Position numbers and translations under genes: made by a program. A DNA stretch of 30,940 nt from a virus: the IMG/VR virus record IMGVR_UViG_3300032087_000804, positions 1-30,940 of that record; one strand, given 5' to 3'. The notes under the pieces were generated by a model. It was not told the DNA's origin. It worked only from the letters and a program-made list of their open reading frames with translations, and searched no databases. Positions 1 through 6,520 of this stretch are shown piece after piece (the first letter of the stretch is position 1; every line of letters begins with the position of its first letter).

Positions 1-58
1 GCGATACAGCTTCGGCGTTTCGGACCCGCTCGGAATCTACGGTTCTCAGGGTGCGTAA
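1..58 (+). CDS. C-terminal end of probable major capsid protein (partial)
   Basis: An open frame runs in from the left edge (codons start at base 2) and stops with TAA at 56-58. The 18 visible residues end in SDPLGIYGSQGA. This Arg-Tyr-x-Phe-Gly-x-Ser-Asp-Pro-x-Gly style of ending is, from memory, typical of capsid proteins of marine podoviruses. The position fits: a strong terminator follows at once, then small accessory genes, a decoration-like protein and the head-tail genes. With so few residues the identity is an inference from context and could be another virion protein. Confidence 0.45.
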   Translation, partial: RYSFGVSDPLGIYGSQGA

Positions 59-66
59 ATAGGTAT

Positions 67-85
67 CTGTGGGAAGTTCCCACAG
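67..85 (+). repeat. Perfect 9-bp inverted repeat after the capsid gene
   Basis: CTGTGGGAA (67-75) and TTCCCACAG (77-85) are exact reverse complements separated by one base. As RNA this would form a short hairpin with a small loop opened from the inner pairs. It lies directly before the larger terminator hairpin, so the two may stack to give stable 3' ends for the abundant capsid message. Confidence 0.7.
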
Positions 86-136
86 GGGGGAGTGGAGGTT
101 AATCGGGCAGATTCCTCCTCTCCCCCGACCTGTTTT
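86..136 (+). terminator. Probable intrinsic terminator behind the capsid gene
   Basis: A 13-base arm at 86-98 (GGGGGAGTGGAGG) pairs with 114-126 (CCTCCTCTCCCCC) with one mismatch and a 15-base loop. It is followed by GACCTG and a short T-run at 133-136. The stem is very G/C rich, but the T-run is short and set off by six bases, so termination may be partial, leaving some read-through into the small genes downstream. Confidence 0.65.
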
Positions 137-147
137 ATTCATCGTGA

Positions 148-375
148 ATGACGCCCATATCCGAAAGAGAGATCGGCTCTATCGAAGAGAAGGTTAAAAG
201 CCTTGAGCATAGAGCTAAAAGCGATCGAACTTCCATCAATTCAATGATAGATGAAATTGATTCGGTAAGGCTAGAGCTTCATCAGTTTAAAAATAAAGTT
301 TACGGAGTTGGCTCTGCTCTTATATTTTTTCTCAGTATCCTTACTTGGATGATTGACTATTTTGTGAGGAAGTAA
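148..375 (+). CDS. Small membrane-anchored coiled-coil protein
   Basis: Product of 75 residues. Residues 8-50 are charged with heptad-like spacing (EEKVKSLEHRAKS, IDSVRLELHQFK) and should form a coiled coil; residues 52-69 are one hydrophobic membrane helix (VGSALIFFLSILTWMIDY). I do not recognise a named family. The coiled-coil-plus-helix plan resembles XhlA-like, holin-associated proteins. The gene at 4447-4743 has the same two parts in the opposite order. No good Shine-Dalgarno sequence lies before the ATG. It comes first after the terminator and is followed at one base distance by the Lys-rich genes. Function unknown; a role in the membrane at lysis or DNA entry is a guess. Confidence 0.7.
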   Translation: MTPISEREIGSIEEKVKSLEHRAKSDRTSINSMIDEIDSVRLELHQFKNKVYGVGSALIFFLSILTWMIDYFVRK

Positions 376-376
376 G

Positions 377-571
377 ATGCCTGCAAAGAGTAAAAAATCA
401 AAGAGCAAGGTTAACGAAGCTGGTAATTACACAAAGCCTGCAATGCGTAAGTCCTTGTTTAATAAGATTAAAGCAGGAAGCAAAGGTGGAAAGCCCGGTC
501 AATGGAGCGCGAGGAAAGCGCAGATGTTGGCTAAAGAGTATAAGGCCAAGGGCGGAGGCTACAAAGATTAA
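377..571 (+). CDS. Small basic protein of a family common in marine phages
   Basis: Product of 64 residues, about 28% Lys plus Arg. After a Lys/Ser-rich start it carries a compact segment with KAGSKGGKPGQWSARKAQ and LAKEYKAKGGGYK. I recall this as a conserved family of unknown function (a DUF, possibly DUF5872) in uncultured phages and some giant viruses; I am not sure of the family number. AGGAAG at 367-372 lies four bases before the ATG. The stop overlaps the next start (TAATG at 569-573), so translation is probably coupled. The high positive charge suggests nucleic-acid or capsid-interior binding, which is inference only. Confidence 0.75.
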   Translation: MPAKSKKSKSKVNEAGNYTKPAMRKSLFNKIKAGSKGGKPGQWSARKAQMLAKEYKAKGGGYKD

Positions 572-831
572 TGGCTATCAAAAAGCCTCAAAAGTCTCTG
601 AACAAATGGACGAAGGAAAAGTGGGGAACCAAGTCAGGTAAGCCCAGCACTCAGGGGCCTAATGCTACCGGAGAAAGATACTTACCTGAAAAAGCAAGGA
701 AAGCTCTTTCGTCTAGCGAATATGCCGCGACTTCTAGAAAGAAACGAGAAGATACTAAGAAAGGAAAACAGTTTTCCAAGCAGCCCAAAGCAATAGCAAA
801 GAAAACTGCGAAGCACAGAAAGAAGGTTTAG
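571..831 (+). CDS. Small basic conserved protein, unknown function
   Basis: Product of 86 residues, strongly basic. The conserved-looking core reads KWTKEKWGTKSGKPS, then TGERYLPEKARKALSSSEYA, then KQPKAIAKKTAKH. I recognise this pattern from phage and giant-virus small ORFs carrying a DUF (possibly DUF6321 or DUF5872), without a known function. It starts inside the stop codon of the preceding gene (TAATG), and GGAGG at 554-558 is rather far upstream, so coupling probably drives its translation. The ALSSSEYAA segment looks helical. Conservation of this set of small proteins behind the capsid gene suggests a shared packaging or capsid role, but nothing in the sequence proves it. Confidence 0.75.
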   Translation: MAIKKPQKSLNKWTKEKWGTKSGKPSTQGPNATGERYLPEKARKALSSSEYAATSRKKREDTKKGKQFSKQPKAIAKKTAKHRKKV

Positions 832-832
832 C

Positions 833-1111
833 ATGGCTATTAAACGCGGAAGTGAAACGTTCTCTGGATATAACAAACCTAAAAGAACTCCCAATCATCC
901 GAAGAAGAGTCATGCTGTTCTCGCTAAAGAAGGAAGTAAAATTAAATTAATCCGATTTGGGGAGAAGGGTGCTGAAACTGCTGGCAAGCCCAAGGCTGGC
1001 GAGTCAGACAGAATGAAGGCAAAGCGAAAATCTTTTAAAGCCCGACACGGCAAAAATATTGCTAAGGGCAAAATGTCCGCTGCGTATTGGGCGGACAAGG
1101 TGAAATGGTAA
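833..1111 (+). CDS. Small basic conserved protein, unknown function
   Basis: Product of 92 residues. Landmarks are TPNHPKKSHAVLAKEG, IRFGEKGAETAGKPKAGES, then KRKSFKARHGKNIAKGK and the ending MSAAYWADKVKW. I recognise the set IRFGxxGAxTAGKPKxGES and KRKSFKARHxKNIxKGKMSAAYWA as a recurrent small-protein family in marine phages and some large eukaryotic viruses. Its biochemical role is not known to me. AAGG at 823-826 precedes the ATG by six bases. It is the third basic gene in a row and overlaps the next start at 1111. Together with its neighbours it forms a compact cassette next to the capsid gene. Confidence 0.75.
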   Translation: MAIKRGSETFSGYNKPKRTPNHPKKSHAVLAKEGSKIKLIRFGEKGAETAGKPKAGESDRMKAKRKSFKARHGKNIAKGKMSAAYWADKVKW

Positions 1112-1269
1112 TGAATGGCAAGATGAAGATGAATATGAAGAAGATGGCTGGCAAGAAGGCTGGTTATAGCAAGGGCATGGACATGATGGAAGATATGAAC
1201 ATGAGGAAGGGCGCAGCCAAGAAGGCAGCTAAGAAGAAAGCAGCTAAGAAATCTGCAAAGCGCAAGTAA
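1111..1269 (+). CDS. Tiny Lys/Met-rich protein with histone-like Ala-Lys tail
   Basis: I place the start at the ATG at 1111, which overlaps the previous stop (TAATG) and has AAGGTG at 1098-1103 about eight bases upstream, rather than at the in-frame TTG at 1087. The product is 52 residues, with about 37% Lys plus Arg and ten methionines. The last third is an Ala-Lys tract (AAKKAAKKKAAKKSAKRK) like the tail of histone H1 or bacterial HU-like proteins. The composition suggests DNA or RNA binding by charge alone. Low complexity makes family assignment impossible. It ends the run of small genes. Confidence 0.6.
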   Translation: MNGKMKMNMKKMAGKKAGYSKGMDMMEDMNMRKGAAKKAAKKKAAKKSAKRK

Positions 1270-1285
1270 CGCTTTGTAAACCAAT

Positions 1286-1334
1286 CCTGTCAGACTTAAA
1301 AGACAGCACGCGGACTGACAGGTTAATTGCGTGC
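1286..1334 (+). promoter_or_regulatory. Two interleaved inverted repeats, possible RNA pseudoknot
   Basis: In the 81-base gap between two genes, CCTGTCAG (1286-1293) pairs with CTGACAGG (1315-1322). The loop between them contains GCACGC (1306-1311), which pairs with GCGTGC (1329-1334) beyond the first stem. The two stems interleave as in an H-type pseudoknot. No T-run follows, so this is not a simple terminator. The structure ends just before the Shine-Dalgarno GAGGTGA (1338-1344) of the next gene, a place where it could influence ribosome access or mRNA processing. Confidence 0.5.
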
Positions 1335-1350
1335 AATGAGGTGAACAATT

Positions 1351-1782
1351 ATGGGTACGACGACTTTTACTGGACCGATCAAGGCTGGAACGATTCGAGA
1401 CACGACTGGCACTACCGTTGGTAGTAATGTTGCGAATGTTGGATCTGTTGTTATGGCGCAGAGTGCGGTGATCAACGAAGCGGCTTCCGGTACGGCTACT
1501 GATATCGTCATTCCGGCAGGGAGTCAGGTCATCAACTGCACAATATTCCCAACGACTGTATTTGCTGGGGATATAACTTTAGGGACCTCTTCGACCGGAC
1601 AGGGTTTTGCCAGCGCGACTGCGCCTGCTGATAATTCCAGAACCGTTTTTGCTCCTGTCGATAACGCTCTCTGGAAGGATGTTGGAACTTCTGATGTGAG
1701 AATTTATCACGATGGCGCTAGTGCTGGTGGCGGCGTTGGTGTCCTTACTGTCGAGTACATTCAGAACAACAACCTGAGCTAA
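1351..1782 (+). CDS. Probable capsid decoration or virion surface protein
   Basis: Product of 143 residues, rich in Gly, Thr, Ala and Val, and predicted to be mostly beta strand. It opens with TTTFTGPIKAGTIRDTTG, an opening I associate with decoration-like structural proteins encoded near marine-phage capsid genes, and later has IVIPAGSQVINC. The Shine-Dalgarno GAGGTGA at 1338-1344 is strong and well spaced, which suits a highly made protein. The gene sits between the small basic cassette and the tail genes. I infer that the product coats the capsid or acts as a head protein. A small tail protein is the main alternative. Confidence 0.6.
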   Translation: MGTTTFTGPIKAGTIRDTTGTTVGSNVANVGSVVMAQSAVINEAASGTATDIVIPAGSQVINCTIFPTTVFAGDITLGTSSTGQGFASATAPADNSRTVFAPVDNALWKDVGTSDVRIYHDGASAGGGVGVLTVEYIQNNNLS

Positions 1783-1785
1783 CCA

Positions 1786-2031
1786 TTGTCCGACCCCCAA
1801 TGGTATAAGGATTTAAGTCCCAGAGGAAGAGAAGCCGTAGATCAGACTTTGCATTTGATCTGCGGCTTTTCTTTATCTGCACTCGGCGGTGCTTACTCGT
1901 CTGCTGCCGCACTTTACATGAGAGAGTTTTGGCTTCAATGGCCTGTCGAAAGAGTTGCAGACACCAGAAAAGATATGGCTTTTTGGTTGGCTGGAATGGG
2001 ACTTTTTGAAATTTGGAGATACTTTAAATGA
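1786..2031 (+). CDS. Small membrane protein, holin-like position and size
   Basis: Product of 81 residues from a TTG start three bases after the preceding stop. There are two likely membrane helices (about residues 22-46, HLICGFSLSALGG onward, and 64-79, DMAFWLAGMGLFEIW). They are joined by a conserved-looking MREFWLQWPVERVADTRKD. I have seen similar (R)EFWQQWPxxRVxDTxxDxxFW segments in phage membrane proteins but know no proven function. The stop overlaps the start of the signal-peptide protein (ATGA at 2028-2031), so the two are probably translated together. It may be a holin or may help to insert or anchor the exported neighbour. Confidence 0.65.
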   Translation: MSDPQWYKDLSPRGREAVDQTLHLICGFSLSALGGAYSSAAALYMREFWLQWPVERVADTRKDMAFWLAGMGLFEIWRYFK

Positions 2032-4445
2032 TTAAAAACTTTTTGATTTCACTGCTTACGATACTAGCATTTGCAATGCCATCGTATGCAGCGGCTCCGT
2101 CTGTCAAGAAACAAGCGAGGGATGGTGACACCTCCGTTGACTTCGGCATGATGACAGTCGATTTTGTTACTTCAAACACAGCAGGTGTGTACAGCCTTGG
2201 TTTTTCTTACCCGCTATTTTCGCTTGACTGGTCTAATGGAGCTGGGGGCTTTGCTGCTGAGCTTCATGTCTGCGATACGCCGAACGGAGGCGGCGGCGGG
2301 GACTTGAGTGCCAGTGGCGAATGCACGCTTGTTACTGCGCTAGCGACTACGGATTTAACTGTAGAATCTTTTAAGTCCAAGAAGCGTTATATAGTTATTG
2401 AGATTACAACGGCGGGAACTGGAAAGCTCACTATCAAGGGAAGCTGGGACCAAATCAGTAATGCTAGCGATACTCTTACTGGCGCAACGGACGGCAGCTT
2501 TATTTCCGGTATCAACGGCTTGTCTTCAATCGAGTGGGGCGACGGTTACAGAGATATGATTACGGCTTCGGTCACCAGTCCGGGCTGGATCGTAGGCACG
2601 ACGTTTCTCCCCTACTTCAATACGAACGGCGTGAAGGCTAATTGCCCAACTGCCACTTTAGGCGCGGACCCGGCCAAACCGTGGTTCACTTGCCCATCGA
2701 CTGGCCTTCTTAAGACGAAGACATCGGGGATTTTTCTCGATATGGTCAACATGACCCCGAACGAGTCGTGGCCGATTAACCTCGATCTTTACACGGCTGG
2801 AGACACAGACCCCAACGGTATTGGGATTACCATCAAGGCTTCCGGTGGCTCGCAGACCGTGGGTGATGAGGGTGCTAACGGTATCCGCCTTGCGATGAAC
2901 CCAAACTGGGGGAACGCTTTTGGTACAGCCGCAATCCCCGCAAGTACAGGAAATTTTGTTTCCATCCCGTTAGAAGCCGTTTCAACGGAAGACAGTCGGT
3001 ATATAGGCATTGGTAAGCCGCTCGTCTTCTCTGGTTCGTCTTCTGCGTTCACGCGCACGCCTGCTGCACAGCCTCCCTCCACGGTCATCGTTGGCAACGT
3101 GAAATCTGGCACGACTAAAGCCGACTGGACGGTCACTACAACCGTTAACGGAACGGGTATTGAAGCTGATAACTGGTGTGTTTCCCACGACGCCTACAAT
3201 ATCGCCTCCACGCCGGGCACCGGCACGGAGTCCCGCTACTGGCTGAAGATTTCTGCAATCGCGGTGGACGGTTTGTCCTTCACAACGCAATGGTGGTCGC
3301 AAGGCGTAGACCAGAAGTACCCCGACTCGCACCTGTGGTCGCTCGACCCGGACTCTCTTAGCTTTGCCCCTTGCTACACGATCACGGGCGTTTCGCAGAG
3401 TGAAAGCACAAAGCTCGTTGACGCCGTCACGGTCTACAAAACCTCTTCCTACTCCGAAGCTGGATCTGTCGGCTGGGACGTTGTCCCCTACGGTGAGTTC
3501 AAGACCACAGGCGTTAAGGTTCTCCTGAACGCCGACATCAACCCGGCAGGCGCAGGCGCGGCCTTCACGGCACAGAACCAGATTGACTTTCGAGGCCGAC
3601 ATCAGATCACCAACGCCTTCAAGATCGAAGGCGCGAGCTGTGCCACAGACAACCGCGCAACCTCATGCCTCAAAGACGGTACGAAGGGTGCGTTCGCGTA
3701 CGGTCTCGACATCGCCGAGTGGGGTGCCGAGACTGGAGTGCGTTACAAATACTACCAAGGTGGCGACCTCGGTGCCGGTGGTAAGTTTGCCATCATCGAC
3801 CCCCCGACAGCCAACAACGACTGGGGAACCCCCTATGTGGGCATCCCGGTCATCGGCGTGGACGGCGCTCCCGCGAAGTCCCTCATCGTCTCCTCCGACA
3901 AGGGATGGGGCGTGGGCCAGCAGGGCTTCAACCTCGGCCACTTCGCCGTGGTCGATGGCGCTGTGTCGCACACCAACGGAAATATGCTGGTCTGGTCGGA
4001 CGCTGAGGGGGCCTACATCGAGTCGGCCCAGCCGACCCCGCCCAACACCTCGTTCTCGAACTTCCCAGAAATTGGTGACGCCGAGAATGTACTTTACGGA
4101 ACCGGAGACGGACTCACGATCTCCGCGTGGGACTCTTCATATACGGCTACTGATCTTGTTGGAGCTACATACACGGTGAGCCTGCCAGAAATTACGGGAG
4201 CGACCGACATACACAATAGGGTAGAGATCTGGATTGAACCCGGAGTGACATTGACTGTTCAAGGCCATACCAATGACGCAACGGCTTTGAGCTTCAACCT
4301 CATAGCGACCGGCGCAGGCACGGCAAGTATGACGTTCACCGCTGCGGCAAGCAACATCGCGTGCAAGGCTGAAGTGTTTGTGCGAGCGAATAATGCTGTC
4401 ATGACATCTAGCACTTGCCCGACGCAGACCTTAAGCAATCCGTAG
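2028..4445 (+). CDS. Exported, cysteine-paired large protein of unknown function
   Basis: Product of 805 residues. The start has GGAGA at 2015-2019. Residues 1-21 are a textbook Sec signal peptide: basic MIKN, hydrophobic FLISLLTILAFAM, then PSYA with likely cleavage after A21. The mature part is Gly/Ser/Thr-rich and beta-like, with ten cysteines in mostly short-spaced pairs (C82/C99 is the first), as expected for disulfides formed outside the cytoplasm. I see no enzyme motif. Bases 2560-4100 are clearly richer in GC (spot windows 57-68%) than the two ends (42-45%), so the middle looks acquired. It may be a spike-like or cell-surface protein, for example one that blocks superinfection or decorates the host. 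A virion protein with a signal peptide would be unusual. I do not recognise the family. Confidence 0.8.
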   Translation: MIKNFLISLLTILAFAMPSYAAAPSVKKQARDGDTSVDFGMMTVDFVTSNTAGVYSLGFSYPLFSLDWSNGAGGFAAELHVCDTPNGGGGGDLSASGECTLVTALATTDLTVESFKSKKRYIVIEITTAGTGKLTIKGSWDQISNASDTLTGATDGSFISGINGLSSIEWGDGYRDMITASVTSPGWIVGTTFLPYFNTNGVKANCPTATLGADPAKPWFTCPSTGLLKTKTSGIFLDMVNMTPNESWPINLDLYTAGDTDPNGIGITIKASGGSQTVGDEGANGIRLAMNPNWGNAFGTAAIPASTGNFVSIPLEAVSTEDSRYIGIGKPLVFSGSSSAFTRTPAAQPPSTVIVGNVKSGTTKADWTVTTTVNGTGIEADNWCVSHDAYNIASTPGTGTESRYWLKISAIAVDGLSFTTQWWSQGVDQKYPDSHLWSLDPDSLSFAPCYTITGVSQSESTKLVDAVTVYKTSSYSEAGSVGWDVVPYGEFKTTGVKVLLNADINPAGAGAAFTAQNQIDFRGRHQITNAFKIEGASCATDNRATSCLKDGTKGAFAYGLDIAEWGAETGVRYKYYQGGDLGAGGKFAIIDPPTANNDWGTPYVGIPVIGVDGAPAKSLIVSSDKGWGVGQQGFNLGHFAVVDGAVSHTNGNMLVWSDAEGAYIESAQPTPPNTSFSNFPEIGDAENVLYGTGDGLTISAWDSSYTATDLVGATYTVSLPEITGATDIHNRVEIWIEPGVTLTVQGHTNDATALSFNLIATGAGTASMTFTAAASNIACKAEVFVRANNAVMTSSTCPTQTLSNP

Positions 4446-4446
4446 A

Positions 4447-4743
4447 ATGTCGCCTTTAAACTCAGCAATAAACATAACAACTTTTTGGGCTTCCATCGGC
4501 ATTGTAGCCTCTGCCGTCGGTGGCCTTTTCACTATGCAGTTATCTCATACCTCTGCCAATGGACACAGCTCCCTTGCTGAGCAATCTGAAGTTTCTGATG
4601 TAAAGATCAAAATAGAAAGGATAGAAACTGAAGTAAGGCACAATAAAGAGATACTGAACGACCTCAAGACTGACATAAGGCATATCAAAAAAGAGCAGGA
4701 CGACTTCAACAAGGAAGTTTTGGAGGTTATCCGTGGCAACTAG
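4447..4743 (+). CDS. Small membrane protein with long coiled coil
   Basis: Product of 98 residues. An N-terminal membrane helix (about residues 11-31, TFWASIGIVASAVGGLF) is followed by a charged coiled coil at residues 47-95 (VKIKIERIETEVRHNKEI and onward). The ATG lies one base after the preceding stop, with no clear Shine-Dalgarno, so translation is probably coupled. Its end overlaps the start of the head-completion gene at 4733. The plan resembles small phage proteins annotated as holin-associated, but I cannot assign a function. Compare the gene at 148-375, which has the coil first and the helix last. Confidence 0.7.
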   Translation: MSPLNSAINITTFWASIGIVASAVGGLFTMQLSHTSANGHSSLAEQSEVSDVKIKIERIETEVRHNKEILNDLKTDIRHIKKEQDDFNKEVLEVIRGN

Positions 4744-5431
4744 CGGTAGCGTTTCATTTCTCCCTGACGTTGGAGAAATTGCAGAAGAAGCATTTGAGAG
4801 AGCGGGATTGATAATTACTTCTGGTTATGATCTTCGGACAGCCAGAAGGAGCTTAGATCTTTTGCTCATGGAGTGGGCTAACCGAGGTATTAACTTGTGG
4901 TGTGTTAGCGAATACACTCAAGGTTTGGTCGCTGGTCAGGGGCAGTACACCGCAGTTAATTCTTCTCCCAATGTTGCTGTTTCGATACTCGAAGCAGTTC
5001 TCAGGTCCGATGCTGGCGATGCAGACAAGCAAGTCGATTACGATCTAAGCAGAATATCGAGAAGTACTTTTCAAAGCGTTCCGTCGAAGCTCGCCCAAGG
5101 AAGACCAACTCAGATTTACGTTGACAGACAGCGAGGGCAGATCAATCTGAATCTCTGGCCCGTGCCCAACGATTCTACCCAAAAACTTGTCTACACATAT
5201 ATAAGAAGAATGGAAGACACCGGACCCGGAGGCGCTTATGAAGCAGACGTGCCCGCTAGGTTCTGGCCCGCTCTTGTATCCGGTCTGGCCTACAACATCG
5301 CGTTGAAAAAGCCTCAGGTTGCAGACAGAATTCAAATGCTGAAACAAATCTACGATGAGCAGTTTCAGTATGCAGTTGAAGAAGACAGGGAGAAGTCGCC
5401 GCTCAGACTCTTTCCCGGAGGGTACGACTGA
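4733..5431 (+). CDS. P22 gp4-like head-completion / tail accessory protein
   Basis: Product of 232 residues from a GTG start with a strong GGAGG at 4722-4726. It begins with EIAEEAFERAGLIITSGYDL, RTARRSLDLLLMEWANRG and INLW, the pattern I know from the P22 gp4-like family that closes the portal ring after DNA packaging. The usual later block (YTAVNSSPNVAVSILEAVLR, then a basic-aromatic beta region ending in RRMEDTG) is also present. The C-terminal helix (ADRIQMLKQIYDEQFQYAVEEDRE) fits the helical arm of these adaptors. P22 gp4 is 166 residues, so this one is somewhat longer. It is followed directly by the next structural gene (TGA then GTG). Confidence 0.75.
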   Translation: MATSGSVSFLPDVGEIAEEAFERAGLIITSGYDLRTARRSLDLLLMEWANRGINLWCVSEYTQGLVAGQGQYTAVNSSPNVAVSILEAVLRSDAGDADKQVDYDLSRISRSTFQSVPSKLAQGRPTQIYVDRQRGQINLNLWPVPNDSTQKLVYTYIRRMEDTGPGGAYEADVPARFWPALVSGLAYNIALKKPQVADRIQMLKQIYDEQFQYAVEEDREKSPLRLFPGGYD

Positions 5432-6322
5432 GTGGCTTCCTACGCTAAAGGCAAGAAGGCTTTTGGCTTCTGCGACAGATGTGGTTTTAGATACGATCTA
5501 AAGGATCTCAAGTCTGAAACTGTAAATCTTGTCAGCACTAATCTTTTAGTTTGTGAAGAATGTTGGGATCCAGATCATCCCCAGAACATGCTCGGAAGAA
5601 TCAGATACGACGATCCCCAAGCCCTCCGCAATCCCAGACCTCTTGGCGGAATAAGCGGCAGAGATCTTCCCGCTGCCTATAGGTGGGACTTCAAGAACCC
5701 AACGGTCACTATTATACCGTCTGGAGCTTACGCTGGGCTTAGCGTTATTGATGGCTGGTTTGGACACCAGTGCACCATATCAGCCCAAGCGAGCTCTGAG
5801 TCTCTCAGGGTCGATGGTAACAATAGACCAACAGAACTCGGTGGTGATCCGACTATTTCACAGGGGTTTGACTATTCCGGGGAAGGCAACCATCAAAACT
5901 TAAACATAGATACTTCTGTTTATAAGTATGTTGTAAGTTCATTTAGAATAGACACACCTACCGTATTTACAGATAAAAGTCAATTTGTTTTCAATTTTGA
6001 TGGTAGCTTGTTTTGGACAGACCAAACTACTCCGTCTCCGTATCCGTGGTCTGCGGATCGGAGGCAGATTGCAAAACCTTTTCCTTATCTTCCTTTAAGT
6101 CAAGCTGCGTCCGGGTTTTCTGCAAGCGATAAAAATATGACAACAAGGTTTAAACTTGTTTGGGATATGTCTAATGATCCCACTTGGACGGGAACAGTGA
6201 CTGGTTTGAGAATAGATTATATGGACTCTAGGCAAGAACCAAGAGTTGATGCCGATAAAGATTCGGGAATAATTGACGTTGAGTACATAGAAGTTGTGGC
6301 TTTTCACAACATAGATTTATAG
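5432..6322 (+). CDS. Virion protein with N-terminal zinc ribbon
   Basis: Product of 296 residues from a GTG start adjoining the previous stop, with GGAGGG at 5417-5422. Two CxxC knuckles, C14-x2-C17 and C41-x2-C44, with FCDRCGFRYDLKDL between and around them, form a zinc-ribbon-like N-terminus, followed by a DPDHPQ segment. This N-terminus is common in marine podovirus structural genes beside gp4-like proteins. The remaining 230 residues are beta-rich and not recognised (several Asp-aromatic stretches, including WTGTVTGLRIDYMDS). Position suggests a minor head-tail or tail-surface part. The zinc ribbon may hold it to DNA or to the connector. Confidence 0.65.
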   Translation: MASYAKGKKAFGFCDRCGFRYDLKDLKSETVNLVSTNLLVCEECWDPDHPQNMLGRIRYDDPQALRNPRPLGGISGRDLPAAYRWDFKNPTVTIIPSGAYAGLSVIDGWFGHQCTISAQASSESLRVDGNNRPTELGGDPTISQGFDYSGEGNHQNLNIDTSVYKYVVSSFRIDTPTVFTDKSQFVFNFDGSLFWTDQTTPSPYPWSADRRQIAKPFPYLPLSQAASGFSASDKNMTTRFKLVWDMSNDPTWTGTVTGLRIDYMDSRQEPRVDADKDSGIIDVEYIEVVAFHNIDL

Positions 6323-6331
6323 GAGTTTAAA

Positions 6332-6517
6332 ATGCCCAAAGTTGGAATGAAGAATTTTTCGTATGACCAGACCGGATACCAGAAGGCTATGCAGGAAGCG
6401 CAGCGTACCGGATTACCTGTCGAGTTCGAGGATAAGAACTACGCACAGTATTCGTGCGGAGGGTCTGTTCACGGCAAAGGCTACAGAAAAGCTAGGATGC
6501 CCAAGAAGGGGAAGTAA
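6332..6517 (+). CDS. Small conserved-context protein, unknown function
   Basis: Product of 61 residues, basic, with AGGAG at 6321-6325 six bases before the ATG. It has an amphipathic segment (YDQTGYQKAMQEAQRTGLPVE) and a C-terminal GGSVHGKGYRKARMPKKGK tail with one cysteine. Its size and basic end resemble the Lys-rich genes at 377-1269, though the core differs. It sits between two structural genes and is read in the same operon. I do not recognise it; a small connector or scaffolding helper is possible. Confidence 0.6.
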   Translation: MPKVGMKNFSYDQTGYQKAMQEAQRTGLPVEFEDKNYAQYSCGGSVHGKGYRKARMPKKGK

Positions 6518-6520
6518 AAA

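Noticed and set aside
1270-1350. Intrinsic terminator after the small basic genes
   Set aside because: The stem at 1286-1322 has no T-run after it; an interleaved second stem makes a pseudoknot the better reading.
2982-3602. Minus-strand frame of 206 residues in the GC-rich part
   Set aside because: Arg/Val-rich translation typical of a shadow frame in GC-rich coding DNA; the + strand frame has a signal peptide and continuous coding sense.
3583-4179. Plus-strand frame of 198 residues inside the exported protein gene
   Set aside because: Ser/Pro/Arg-rich low-complexity product in an alternative frame of the GC-rich island; no start signal and no domain.
4447-4743. Firm holin assignment for the membrane coiled-coil protein
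   Set aside because: Only one membrane helix and a structural-gene context, far from the lysis cassette; the 58-residue gene at 30182 is a better candidate.
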